A stretch of 64,000 bases of DNA from TMP-86 sp046347195 (GTDB lineage: Bacteria; Pseudomonadota; Gammaproteobacteria; Steroidobacterales; Steroidobacteraceae): positions 87,320 through 151,319 of the forward strand of contig JAXMGQ010000005.1 of NCBI GenBank assembly GCA_046347195.1, given 5' to 3'. Positions 42,353 through 50,624 of this stretch are shown piece by piece. The notes under the pieces were generated by a model that saw nothing but the letters and a program-made list of their open reading frames with translations, did no database searches and was not told the origin of the DNA. A program made the position numbers and the translations under genes. The stretch's first letter is position 1; each line of letters begins with the position of its first letter.

Positions 42353-43013
42353 CGGCCGCAGCGGGAATCATGTAGCCCACGCCCCGGATCGTGCGGATCG
42401 TATCGTTCGAAAGCTTGCGGCGCAGGTGGTGCACGTGCACATCGATGGCGTTGCTCTCGAGCGCGCGATCCCATTCGTAGAGCCGCGTCTCCAGCTGCTC
42501 ACGGGTCAGCACGCGTCCGGCGTTCTGGACGAGCTCGTGCAGCACGGTGAACTCGCGCGGTGAGACCTCGACGTCGTGCCCTTCGAAGCTTACACGCCGG
42601 GCGGCCGGGTCGACCGTGAGTGGGCCGACACGGATCGCAGTCGAGGCGACGCCGTGCCGGCGACGCACCAGTGCCCGCAGCCGCGCGGCGAGTTCCGCGA
42701 GCGCCACGGGCTTGACGACATAGTCGTCGCCGCCGGAGTCGAGTCCGCGTACACGATCGTCCAGGCCGTCCCGGGCCGTGAGCAGCAGCACGGGCGTGTG
42801 ATCGTCACGCGCGCGCAGCCGCCGCAGCAGCTCGAATCCTCCCACACGCGGCAAACCCAGATCGAGCACGACGGCCGAGAATTCCTCGGTGGCCAGCGCA
42901 GCATCCGCGGCTTCTCCATCCCGCACCCAGTCGACGGCAAAACCGGCCTGTCGCAGGCCGGTCTGCAGCGCATCTCCCAGCAGTGCGTCGTCCTCGACCA
43001 CAAGGATTCGCAT
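42336..43013 (-). CDS. OmpR-family response regulator
   Basis: 225 aa from ATG 43013 (GAGGA upstream). Receiver domain: acidic pair in ILVVEDDALLGDALQ, phosphoryl-acceptor D51 in AVVLDLGLPRVGG, T in LLLTARDGLDDRVRG, K in DDYVVKPVALAEL. Winged-helix C-terminus: SPREFTVLHELVQNAGRVLT, NAIDVHVHHLRRKLSNDTIR, IRGVGYMIP. QseB/PmrA/TctD subgroup. A matching half-site pair upstream of the first gene of the same operon (44745-44761) suggests autoregulation. Confidence 0.93.
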   Translation of the reverse strand: MRILVVEDDALLGDALQTGLRQAGFAVDWVRDGEAADAALATEEFSAVVLDLGLPRVGGFELLRRLRARDDHTPVLLLTARDGLDDRVRGLDSGGDDYVVKPVALAELAARLRALVRRRHGVASTAIRVGPLTVDPAARRVSFEGHDVEVSPREFTVLHELVQNAGRVLTREQLETRLYEWDRALESNAIDVHVHHLRRKLSNDTIRTIRGVGYMIPAAAGAVGG

Positions 43014-43025
43014 CAATGTTCCTCT

Positions 43026-43748
43026 TCAATCCTCGCCGTGCTTGTCCCGCTTGTCATGCTCGTCGCCGCCGTCACCGCGACCGGCGCTCTGCTGATGCTC
43101 CGTCTTTTCCAGGGGCGCGAGCAGCGAGCCCGAGGGTGAGGTCGCGGACATGCCGGCCCAGATTGCGCCGACGACCACGAACAGCAGCACCGCGATCATC
43201 GCCCGGTTGCCCTCGGCCGGCTCCGCGGTCTCGCTGTCCTTGTATCCGGTCACCATGGCACGCGGCAGGTTTTCGCGATGCGCAAGGCTGCTCGCGATGA
43301 CGCCTGCGACATGGAACAGCACGAGCACCAGCCAGGCATTCCCGATGACCTCGTGGATCTCCTCGAAGGTATCGCCACCGATCTCATTGTACTGCAGCCA
43401 GCCCGTGATACCGGTGAGCAGCGCGAGGGCCAGCATGCCGTACACTGCCCAACTGCCGGCCGGATTGGGGCCGACGTACTCCGCCGGCTCGCGGCGCAGG
43501 AGCCGCCGCAGATAACCCATCGCGGCTCCCGGGCCGTAGGCGAACGAGCCGAACCGCGCGTACCGCGTGCCGATGAAGCCCCAGAGCAGCCGGAACACGA
43601 CCAGCGCGAGCACGATATAGCCCAGGGTCACGTGCACGAGCCGCCAGCGCTCGGACTCGGAGAGCACGTAGGCAGCGACGAAGGCCGTCGCGAGCAGCCA
43701 GTGGAACACCCTCACGGGCAGGTCCCACACCAGAATTCGGCGTGTCAT
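43026..43748 (-). CDS. cytochrome b561-type membrane protein of the SHP/DHC module
   Basis: 240 aa with AAGGAG before ATG 43748. Four TM helices with His ligands: VWDLPVRVFHWLLATAFVAA, RWRLVHVTLGYIVLALVVFR, HEVIGNAWLVLVLFHVAGVI; WGFIGTRYARF and YKDSE are typical of the nickel-hydrogenase/b561-like cytochrome b that accompanies diheme cytochrome c genes. A fifth TM near the C-terminus and a charged His/Lys/Asp-rich tail follow. Expected role: electron transfer between the quinone pool and the periplasmic cytochromes DHC and SHP. Confidence 0.85.
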   Translation of the reverse strand: MTRRILVWDLPVRVFHWLLATAFVAAYVLSESERWRLVHVTLGYIVLALVVFRLLWGFIGTRYARFGSFAYGPGAAMGYLRRLLRREPAEYVGPNPAGSWAVYGMLALALLTGITGWLQYNEIGGDTFEEIHEVIGNAWLVLVLFHVAGVIASSLAHRENLPRAMVTGYKDSETAEPAEGNRAMIAVLLFVVVGAIWAGMSATSPSGSLLAPLEKTEHQQSAGRGDGGDEHDKRDKHGED

Positions 43749-43780
43749 GTCAATCTCCTTGCAGTCAATGGATCATCCGC

Positions 43781-44287
43781 TCATTCCCGAACGCGCAGCT
43801 CATGCTCGCTGAAGCGGCCTTCCGCCGCGCGGGTATGGCAGCCGCCGCAGTCGCTGAGCGTCTTGACGCCGAGACGCCGCAGGGCTGCCGGTGTCATCTC
43901 ATCATGCTCGTGCCGGAACCATGAGGTTTCCGTGATCTGCAGGAGCGGCTTTGCCAAGGACGGCGCCCGCTCGACGCCGGCGTTCGCGGCGAGCCAGGCA
44001 TCGATGGTGCGATTCAAGGCCGGATCGATCGAGGCATCCGTGTCGAAGTGCTGATCGAGACCCGCCATGATCGCCTTCCATGAAGATGCGGGCAGCGCGC
44101 GGGGCGGGAATGCCACATGGCAACTGCCGCACTCGTCGCGGTAGAGCCGGGCCTCCGGCGTATTCGCCGTCTGGCGACTCGCGCCGTGCTCATCCGCCAC
44201 GGCGACGAACGCCAGGAAGGCGAGGCAGGGCAGGAAGAGCATCGCGGCCATCAGGCGCGCACGGTTCGATGGAACCCACAGTGACAT
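43781..44287 (-). CDS. periplasmic diheme cytochrome c (DHC)
   Basis: 168 aa from ATG 44287, preferred because GAGGAG is 7 bp upstream; an ATG at 44293 sits too close to that site. Signal sequence MSLWVPSNRARLMAAMLFLP with AVADEHG cleavage region, then two heme motifs: CGSCH in LYRDECGSCHVAFPPRAL and CGGCH in LSDCGGCHTRAAEGRF. LPASSWKAIMAGLDQHFD is typical of the DHC partner of SHP. Electron carrier between cytochrome b and SHP. Confidence 0.88.
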   Translation of the reverse strand: MSLWVPSNRARLMAAMLFLPCLAFLAFVAVADEHGASRQTANTPEARLYRDECGSCHVAFPPRALPASSWKAIMAGLDQHFDTDASIDPALNRTIDAWLAANAGVERAPSLAKPLLQITETSWFRHEHDEMTPAALRRLGVKTLSDCGGCHTRAAEGRFSEHELRVRE

Positions 44288-44297
44288 GGTCATCTCC

Positions 44298-44699
44298 TCA
44301 TTTGGACAGCGACGTGAGCCAGGTGATGAAGTCGCCCTTCTCTAACGGCGTGCATTCACGGCCCAGAACATCGCGGCAGTTGCGGCGGAACCACTTCTCG
44401 ACCTTGGCCGCATCCGTGAAGCGCTCGGGGTTGGCGGACGGCGCGAGCGGTCGGATGGCCTTGCTGGTCACGGCGTGCTCTCCCGCCTGGCGCGGGTCGG
44501 CGGTGTGGCAGCTGCTGCAGCTCCAGTCCTTGCCCTTGTGCTCGTAGAGCGCACGGCCGCGCTCGGCCGAGAATCCCTGGAAGGACGGCGTCGTCCTCGC
44601 GGCAGCCGTGTATCCATCGAGCAACGATGCCGGCGCGCCTGCGAGTGCCGGCGTGGCGCACAGGACCAGTATTGTCGATGCAAGAAGCCTATTGTTCAT
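44298..44699 (-). CDS. SHP-type monoheme cytochrome c (DUF1924)
   Basis: 133 aa, AGGAG before ATG 44699. Signal peptide to about residue 21 (ATPALAGAP), heme motif CSSCH at 61-65, then KWFRRNCRDVLGRECTPLEK with N107, C108 and C116. SHP (sphaeroides heme protein) has a His/Asn-ligated heme whose Asn leaves when O2 or NO binds, with a nearby disulfide; the Asn-Cys pair here matches that pattern. First gene of an apparent seven-gene operon. Its physiological role in the family remains unsettled; O2 or NO binding or reduction has been proposed. Confidence 0.85.
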   Translation of the reverse strand: MNNRLLASTILVLCATPALAGAPASLLDGYTAAARTTPSFQGFSAERGRALYEHKGKDWSCSSCHTADPRQAGEHAVTSKAIRPLAPSANPERFTDAAKVEKWFRRNCRDVLGRECTPLEKGDFITWLTSLSK

Positions 44700-44744
44700 C
44701 GAGCGACTCCTTCTGTTGGCGAGGCTCGACGATAGGCCGGAAGT

Positions 44745-44761
44745 CTTAGCGGATGATTAAG
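44745..44761 (-). promoter_or_regulatory. PmrA/QseB-like response-regulator box upstream of the SHP operon
   Basis: On the minus strand CTTAAT-CATCC-GCTAAG (44761 down to 44745) gives two half-sites 11 bp apart, matching the YTTAAK-N5-YTTAAK layout of OmpR-type PmrA-like regulators (first half 6/6, second 4/6). It lies 46 bp before the SHP start. Confidence 0.4.
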
Positions 44762-44783
44762 GCTGCCTCATTGCGCGAGTCGA

Positions 44784-45563
44784 TCAGACCGGTTCGGTAC
44801 CGGGATCGTAGAGGATCCTGCCTGCCAGTCGAATCAACGAGCCCGCCTTGTTGTTCTGCACCGCACCGTCCTGGGTCAGTCCCAGGAACTTGCCCGTGGA
44901 ACGCAGGTCGCGGTAGTTGAAGAAGAACACGGAGGCCACCGGGATCTTGAATTCTCGGAAAGTGAACACGTACTGGTCTTCGTCGAACTTGTAGGTGGTC
45001 GCGAGATCCACATCCCCGTGGCCGCGCTGCTCACCCACCAGGCATTGCCAGCAATAGCGCTCGGAACTCAGGTACGTGTGCTCGTACAGGTGCCGGGGAC
45101 TGTAGCGAGGGAAGGCCCGCAGGCCGATCAAGTCACGGGTGGGACCGGGCTCATGCCCGGTTGCGGGTCGTGACGGGTCGCCGAGCACGCCCATGGTGAA
45201 GATCTGCTCCACCAGTGGCCGTCCATCTGTCGCCTGCTCGCGCGCAATCGACCGCACCGACATCGCGCAGCGTGAACTCGTGTTGACGAACACGGTGAGG
45301 GCTTCGCGGGGTCGTGCCTGGAAGGTGATGTCGATGAAATAAGTCGCCGGAGCGACCAGGATGGCCTCGTACCAATCCTCTGCCTGGCCCGCCGGCGAAC
45401 TCCAGCGCAGCCGATCGCTGCGCAGGAATTCAAGCGAGAGGCGTTCCGTGCCGAGCGTCAGCGCGAATGTGCTGCCGGCAAGGGTATCCGTGGTGGGTAG
45501 CCGGTTGGTATCGATGCCGGCGGCGAAATCTTCGTAGTTCTTCCAGTCAGCGGGTCGGGACAT
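44784..45563 (-). CDS. MoaF-family protein
   Basis: 259 aa from ATG 45563. WKNYEDFAAGIDTNRLPTTD at the N-terminus is the MoaF signature, followed by lipocalin-like strands in two repeats (TFALTLGTERLSLEFLRSD; KFLGLTQDGAVQNNKAGSLI). MoaF was named from molybdenum-regulated genes but its biochemical role is not established; the fold suggests small-molecule binding. No molybdopterin genes are nearby. It follows an SDR gene by 25 bp and belongs to the cupin/SDR/TonB locus, so it may bind or process that locus's substrate (inference). Confidence 0.75.
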   Translation of the reverse strand: MSRPADWKNYEDFAAGIDTNRLPTTDTLAGSTFALTLGTERLSLEFLRSDRLRWSSPAGQAEDWYEAILVAPATYFIDITFQARPREALTVFVNTSSRCAMSVRSIAREQATDGRPLVEQIFTMGVLGDPSRPATGHEPGPTRDLIGLRAFPRYSPRHLYEHTYLSSERYCWQCLVGEQRGHGDVDLATTYKFDEDQYVFTFREFKIPVASVFFFNYRDLRSTGKFLGLTQDGAVQNNKAGSLIRLAGRILYDPGTEPV

Positions 45564-45588
45564 GGCGGACTCAGGGTTGCGGGTCGGG

Positions 45589-46383
45589 TCAGTCGGCGAA
45601 GGCGATGGTCGGCAGGTCGACGGCCGTGGCGCCGCCATCGGCCACGATGACGGTGCCGGTCATGATGGAGGCCTCGCTGGAGGCGAGGAAGCACGCCACG
45701 CTGGCCACTTCCTCAGGCGTAGCCGCGCGACGCAGCGGCACATGTTTGGTGACCAGCGCGTAGGCATCCTCCACGCTGGCCAGCCCGTACTTCTGCTTGA
45801 TGACATCCATCTGTTCATCGGCCATGGGAGTCTTGATCCAGCCCGGACACAGGGCATTCACCCGGACGCCGGACGGGCCGTAGTCGCGCGCAATGGAGCG
45901 CGTGAGACCGACCAAGGCGTGTTTGGTGGTCACGTAACCCACGACCCCGGGGCCCGCGAACAGGCCGGCGATGGAGGAGACGATCACGATGCTGCCCTTG
46001 CGCCGGATCAGTTCCGGCAGGCATTCCCGGATACAGACGAAGGCGGTGCTGAGGTTCGCATGCAGCGCCTCGGCCCATTGCGCATCGTCGGTGGACAGGG
46101 CATCACCGAGTCCATGACCCCCGGCATTGGCCACCAGCACATCGAGGCGGCCGTAGCGAGCGAGGGCGAGATCGATGGCGCCGCGAACATCGACCGCATG
46201 AGCCGCATCACCCGCGAACGCCGCACACTGCAGCGATTGCGCCACTTGCTGCAGCGGTTCGGGCCGGCGGCCCATCAGCACGGCCCGCCCGCCATCGGCA
46301 ATGAACCGGGCGGCGATGGCGGCTCCCAGGCCGGTGCCACCGCCGGTGATCAATGCAACCTGACTTTCGAAACGTTCGCCCAT
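45589..46383 (-). CDS. short-chain dehydrogenase/reductase
   Basis: 264 aa. Rossmann TGGGTGLGAAIAARFI (~13-28), GRRPEPL (NADP-leaning Arg pair), LVANAGGHGLGDAL, catalytic Ser in VIVSSIAGLF, YVTTKHALVGL (YxxxK, ~155) and PGWIKTPMADEQM. Classical SDR length. Co-directional with the MoaF gene. Likely oxidises or reduces a hydroxyl/keto group of the locus's substrate. Confidence 0.88.
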   Translation of the reverse strand: MGERFESQVALITGGGTGLGAAIAARFIADGGRAVLMGRRPEPLQQVAQSLQCAAFAGDAAHAVDVRGAIDLALARYGRLDVLVANAGGHGLGDALSTDDAQWAEALHANLSTAFVCIRECLPELIRRKGSIVIVSSIAGLFAGPGVVGYVTTKHALVGLTRSIARDYGPSGVRVNALCPGWIKTPMADEQMDVIKQKYGLASVEDAYALVTKHVPLRRAATPEEVASVACFLASSEASIMTGTVIVADGGATAVDLPTIAFAD

Positions 46384-46528
46384 GGTGTTTGCCGGATATT
46401 AAACCCAACCCACGGGGAACCCGGTCGAGTTCCGTCGCAGCGGAAGCATTGTTCCCTCACAGTGGTTCGGGTTTGCAGGCCGGTGCTTTAGGGTCACGGT
46501 CCGGAAGAACCATTGGAGGTCGACGCTC

Positions 46529-47608
46529 ATGTGCACCCAGTCCCATCCCTTGGCTGCCAGTGCAGTGGCCTTGACTGCCGGAATGTTGCTCGCGCTGCCG
46601 GGCAGGGCAGATCAGGCTCCCGAGCGTGGCGTCCACCACTTCGCGCTGTCCGACAATACCCAGGCTCAATCGGGTACCGGCGACACGCGGCCAGGCGTGC
46701 CCGCGGATACCTGGAAACTCGATCTGTCAGGGGACCTGACCGAGGGCGCCATCACGGTCCAGGATGAAACCTGGAATCCCAGTTTCAACGTGCCCCTGCA
46801 TTTCCACAAGCGACACGCAGAGACCTTCTACGTCCTGGATGGCCAGGTGGAGTGGACGGTGGGCGGGGAGACGCATGTGATGGGCGCCGGCGACCTGGTC
46901 TACATTCCGCCCAACACGCCTCACAAGGTGCGTGTGACCGGCAACAAGACGCTGCACACCCTGTTCTTTACCTCGCCGGGCGGCTACGAAGACCAGGAGA
47001 GTCTGCGAGGCAAGTTCAGCGAGGCGCAGCTCAATGAGCCTGCTGCCAAGGCGTTTGCCGACAAGGTCAACGACTTCCATCCTCTGCCGGACGGCACGTC
47101 CGTGCCTTCCGATACCGCGGGGCCGGAACCGCACCGGGGAGTGCATCACTTCGCGCTGAAGGGGCAGATCCGCCAGGCCCACAACCGTTCGGGCAACGTC
47201 ACCTCATTGATCCCCCTGTCGGGAGACCAGAGCGAAGGCCGATATACCGTTCAGGATGAGAGCTGGCCTACGGACTTCAATGTCGTGCTGCATCATCACA
47301 AGCGTCACAGCGAGATCTTCTACCTGATCGACGGGCAGTTCGAGTGGACGGTCGGGGGTGAGACCCATCTCATGCATCCCGGCGATCTGGTCTACGTTCC
47401 GCAGAACACGGCGCACAAGGTGCACGTGGTGGGTAGTGTGCCCGCGCGCGTGCTGTTCGTGCAGGCGCCGGGTGGCTATGAGACCAACGTCGACCTGGCC
47501 AACGAATTCTCCGAGGCCGAGCTGTCGCGGCCGGCCGCCAAGGCGGCGACCGCGGTGCTGCACGACTTCAACAAATTGCCGGACCCGAATCCCTACAAGC
47601 CCAAGTGA
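46529..47608 (+). CDS. exported two-domain cupin protein
   Basis: 359 aa, TTGGAGGT before ATG 46529. Signal peptide (LAASAVALTAGMLLALPGRA). Two cupin domains with full motifs: domain 1 (~85-150) VPLHFHKRHAETFYVLDGQV and GDLVYIPPNTPHKV; domain 2 (~245-310) VVLHHHKRHSEIFYLIDGQF and GDLVYVPQNTAHKV. Each has HxHxxxxE plus a distal His, a metal-binding set. Each domain ends with a similar helical tail rich in Glu/Ala. Both can be active, as in bicupin dioxygenases. Periplasmic or secreted. One of four related exported cupins in this locus. Confidence 0.85.
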   Translation: MCTQSHPLAASAVALTAGMLLALPGRADQAPERGVHHFALSDNTQAQSGTGDTRPGVPADTWKLDLSGDLTEGAITVQDETWNPSFNVPLHFHKRHAETFYVLDGQVEWTVGGETHVMGAGDLVYIPPNTPHKVRVTGNKTLHTLFFTSPGGYEDQESLRGKFSEAQLNEPAAKAFADKVNDFHPLPDGTSVPSDTAGPEPHRGVHHFALKGQIRQAHNRSGNVTSLIPLSGDQSEGRYTVQDESWPTDFNVVLHHHKRHSEIFYLIDGQFEWTVGGETHLMHPGDLVYVPQNTAHKVHVVGSVPARVLFVQAPGGYETNVDLANEFSEAELSRPAAKAATAVLHDFNKLPDPNPYKPK

Positions 47609-47635
47609 GCCCCAGTTGAGCCCCGGGTGAGCTGA

Positions 47636-48808
47636 TCAGCGCATCAGCTCCCGCAGCTTGTCATGCGGCAGCGCTTCGACGGTGGTGCCGTTGATGCCGG
47701 TCATGGTGTGAGCGCCGACCATCGCGTTGACGATGGCTTCCTCGGTGGCCTGCACCGTCGCGCTGAACAGCGGGCTGATGTGCTCGTTCGACACGCTCTT
47801 CACCGCATTGGGCCCGGGCTCGTCGGCGGCATTGCGGTTGGCAGTGGAGAAGGCGATGAAGATGTCGCCAGAACCGTTGCCGGAGGTGGAACCGGTGCGC
47901 GCCAGTCCCATGGTCGCCCGGCGCGCCAGCCTTTTCAGCTGGTCGGGCAACAACGGCGCATCCGTTGCCACCACGATGATGATGGAGCCGAGGTCCTCGT
48001 CCGCGTGACGCCCGAGCTGCGACAGTTCAGGCGCGGAGGATGGAATGGCGGCTCCCACCTTCACCCCGGAAATGCGCAACTCGGAGCGACTGCCGCAGTT
48101 GCACTGGACCAGCACGCCGACCGTGTAGCCGCCCCGATCTGCCGGCAGCTGGCGCGAAGCGGTGCCGTTGCCTCCCTTGAACTGGTAGCAGATCATGCCG
48201 GTGCCGCCGCCGACGCTTCCCTCGGCAACCGGGCCTGACTTGGCTGAATCCAGGGCTGCGACGACATCCTGCTGGGTGACGTGAAAGCCGTTGATGTCAT
48301 TCAGCGCGCCGTCCCAGGTTTCCGCCACCACCGGCAGCATCCACGGCTGTTCGGTGAGACGGCCTGCCTTGACGCTCCACGCGATGATGGCATCGCGCAC
48401 CAGCCCCACCGAATGCGTATTGGTGATGCCGATGGGCCCTTCGAGCAAGCCCGCTTCTTCGATCCAGGTGGTGCCGGTCATCTCGCCATTGCCGTTCTGC
48501 GAGAACCAGCCGGCGTAGACCGGTGCGACATCCTGCCGTCCCCGCGGGAATATCACGGTGACCCCGGTACGAATCGGGCCCTTGCCCACCACCAGCTTGC
48601 CTTCTCCCTGGATCTTGGTGGTAAGGCCGACTTCGACGCCCTTGACGTCCGTGATGGCGTTGAGCGGTCCCGGTGTTCCGTCGAACCGAGCCCCCAGGTC
48701 GCGCGCCCTCTCCGGTGCGCCCGTGGTGGCCGGCGCTGCGCTGGCCGTTCGAGCCAGCCCCAGGCTCAAGCACAAACCCATCGACACGGCGGCAAGTTTC
48801 CCAGGCAT
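47636..48808 (-). CDS. exported P1 (DmpA/S58) family peptidase
   Basis: 390 aa. Signal peptide (LAAVSMGLCLSLGLARTASA). P1 features: FDGTPGPLNAITDVKGVEVG, GVTVIFPRG, EEAGLLEGPIGITNTHSVGL, GSVGGGTGMICYQFKGGNGT, and the autocleavage/nucleophile site in STSGNGSGDIFIAFSTANRN. These enzymes self-process into two chains and act as aminopeptidases or beta-peptidyl aminopeptidases; the secreted form suggests amide hydrolysis in the periplasm. Convergent with the first cupin gene. Confidence 0.9.
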   Translation of the reverse strand: MPGKLAAVSMGLCLSLGLARTASAAPATTGAPERARDLGARFDGTPGPLNAITDVKGVEVGLTTKIQGEGKLVVGKGPIRTGVTVIFPRGRQDVAPVYAGWFSQNGNGEMTGTTWIEEAGLLEGPIGITNTHSVGLVRDAIIAWSVKAGRLTEQPWMLPVVAETWDGALNDINGFHVTQQDVVAALDSAKSGPVAEGSVGGGTGMICYQFKGGNGTASRQLPADRGGYTVGVLVQCNCGSRSELRISGVKVGAAIPSSAPELSQLGRHADEDLGSIIIVVATDAPLLPDQLKRLARRATMGLARTGSTSGNGSGDIFIAFSTANRNAADEPGPNAVKSVSNEHISPLFSATVQATEEAIVNAMVGAHTMTGINGTTVEALPHDKLRELMR

Positions 48809-48987
48809 TTCCCGATCCTCATGGCGGCGCCGGCGCGGCGTCTCGGAAGTCTAATGAACGGTGGTCAGGCGCAGTGGGCCGTGCCGCCACGGTGGCGTTT
48901 TTGTTCCTTGTCGGCATGACCAGCGCCGAAAGGGCCTCTTAGGGTAAGTGTGTCGGTTTCCGGCGCGCAAAAAAAGGGGGGATTGAA

Positions 48988-49548
48988 ATGGCTCTCGAGA
49001 TTGGTCGATCCGCGCTGCTGGCCGCGGCATGCGCCGTGGCTGCGGGTACGCTGGCCATGGTGGTCAGCCGGGCTGAGGATACAAAGAACACGGAGCTTCC
49101 GCATCCGGCGCAACACCACTTCGTGATGCACGGCAAGGGCGAGATCTTCGATCTCGGTGATGAGATCGACGAGGTGAAACTGACGGCGGCGCAGACCGAA
49201 GGCCGATACTCGATCCAGGATGAGCGCTGGCATCCCGGGTACGTCGTGCCCAAGCATTACCACAAGGAGCATGCCGAGACGTTCTATCTTCTGGATGGCC
49301 AGTACGAGTGGACCGTGGGCGGGGAGACGCATGTGATGTCCGCCGGCGACCTGGTCTATATTCCGCCGAACACCGTGCACACGGTACGCGTGATCGGCAA
49401 CAAGGATGCGCACGTGCTGTTCATCTACGAGCCCGGCGGTTATGAGCACTACGAGCACCGGGAGATGAGCTACAGCAAGGAACAGCGTGACAGTGCGGAA
49501 ATTCGCAAGAAGCTGCGTGAGGAGAGCGATTTCAACCTGGTCAAGTGA
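48988..49548 (+). CDS. exported single-domain cupin protein
   Basis: 186 aa. N-terminal signal (SALLAAACAVAAGTLAMVVS). Cupin motif 1 VVPKHYHKEHAETFYLLDGQ and motif 2 GDLVYIPPNTVHTVRVIG, with the shared TVGGETHVMSAGD strand. HxHxxxxE is preserved as HYHKEHAE. The C-terminal helix and end (LREESDFNLVK) match those of the other cupins here. Next cupin gene follows after 30 bp. Closest relative in the window by eye: the second domain of the neighbouring proteins. Confidence 0.83.
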   Translation: MALEIGRSALLAAACAVAAGTLAMVVSRAEDTKNTELPHPAQHHFVMHGKGEIFDLGDEIDEVKLTAAQTEGRYSIQDERWHPGYVVPKHYHKEHAETFYLLDGQYEWTVGGETHVMSAGDLVYIPPNTVHTVRVIGNKDAHVLFIYEPGGYEHYEHREMSYSKEQRDSAEIRKKLREESDFNLVK

Positions 49549-49578
49549 CCGCGCCGAATCCAGCATACGGGGGTTACG

Positions 49579-50580
49579 ATGCTGCTCGCTTCCAGATCAC
49601 TCGCGCCCGCCTGCCTGATGGCAGGCGTCGCGCTCGGCTTGGGCCTCGCGGCCGCGGCGGCCCAGCCCGTCAAGCCCGCGCAGCACTTCTCCTTCCCCGG
49701 CAAGCGGCCGACCTTCAAGGAGCGGTACGTCAAGCCCGAGATCGTCGTCTCCTCGGTCGACAGCGAAGGCGATTACAGTCTGATCGATGAAGTCTGGGGA
49801 CCGGAGTTCAAGGTCCCGGCGCACTACCACAAGACCCACGCCGAGACTTTCTACGTGATCTCCGGCGAGGTCGAATGGACCGTCGGCGGCGAGACGCATG
49901 TCATGAAGGCCGGCGATCTCGTGCACATCCCCGCCTACACCGTGCACAGCACGCGCGTGGTCGGCGGCAAGGACATGCACACGCTGATGATCTCCCAGCC
50001 CGGCGGCTTCGAAGAGGTGCAGTGGTTCCAGGAGAATCTCACGCCCGAGCAGCAGAAGGACCCGAGGATCCGCAAGATCGTCAACCTCCTCCGCGACTTC
50101 TACATGCCCGACGCGAACACCAAACTCGCCACGCAGCCGATCAAGCACTTCAACCTCGCCGGGAAGGATCGCTTGTCCTATCCGGATGAGGGCACCTCGG
50201 ATGTCGCGCTCTCATCGAAGGACAGCGGCGGACGACTCAACATCCAGGACGAAATCTGGAACCCGGACTTCGTCGCCGGCTCGCACTTCCACAAGCGCCA
50301 CTCGGAGACCTTCTACGTCCTCGATGGCCGCGTCGAATGGACGGTGGGCGGCGAGACCCACGTGATGTCGCACGGCGATGCCGTGCACATTCCGCCAAAT
50401 ACGGTCCACAGCGTGAAGACGCTCGACAACAAGCCGGCGCACATGCTGATGAACTATCACGCGAGCGGCTACGACACCCATCTCGAAGAACAGTCGCTGT
50501 TCCCGGAAGAGGACATGAAGAATCCCGCCACGCGCGAAATGCTGCGCGAGATCAGCGACTTCAATCCCGTCAAGAATTGA
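49579..50580 (+). CDS. exported two-domain cupin protein
   Basis: 333 aa. Signal peptide (LAPACLMAGVALGLGLAAAA). Domain 1 (~60-130): VPAHYHKTHAETFYVISGEV, GDLVHIPAYTVHSTRVVG. Domain 2 (~225-295): AGSHFHKRHSETFYVLDGRV, GDAVHIPPNTVHSVKTLD. Both keep the metal residues. Tails after each domain are alike (EQQKDPRIRKIVNLLRDF; MKNPATREMLREISDFNPV). Tandem with the single-domain cupin, so probably co-transcribed. The locus contains six such domains, suggesting repeated duplication and separate substrates or steps. Confidence 0.84.
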   Translation: MLLASRSLAPACLMAGVALGLGLAAAAAQPVKPAQHFSFPGKRPTFKERYVKPEIVVSSVDSEGDYSLIDEVWGPEFKVPAHYHKTHAETFYVISGEVEWTVGGETHVMKAGDLVHIPAYTVHSTRVVGGKDMHTLMISQPGGFEEVQWFQENLTPEQQKDPRIRKIVNLLRDFYMPDANTKLATQPIKHFNLAGKDRLSYPDEGTSDVALSSKDSGGRLNIQDEIWNPDFVAGSHFHKRHSETFYVLDGRVEWTVGGETHVMSHGDAVHIPPNTVHSVKTLDNKPAHMLMNYHASGYDTHLEEQSLFPEEDMKNPATREMLREISDFNPVKN

Positions 50581-50587
50581 GGCGATC

Positions 50588-50615
50588 GGCGCGCGAGCTC
50601 ACGATCGCGCGCGCC
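50588..50615. terminator. GC-rich hairpin between convergent cupin and lipoprotein genes
   Basis: GGCGCGCG (50588-50595) pairs with CGCGCGCC (50608-50615) over a 12-base loop in the 44-bp gap between convergent genes. No T-run; a possible bidirectional terminator. Confidence 0.3.
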
Positions 50616-50624
50616 GCCGTTCCC

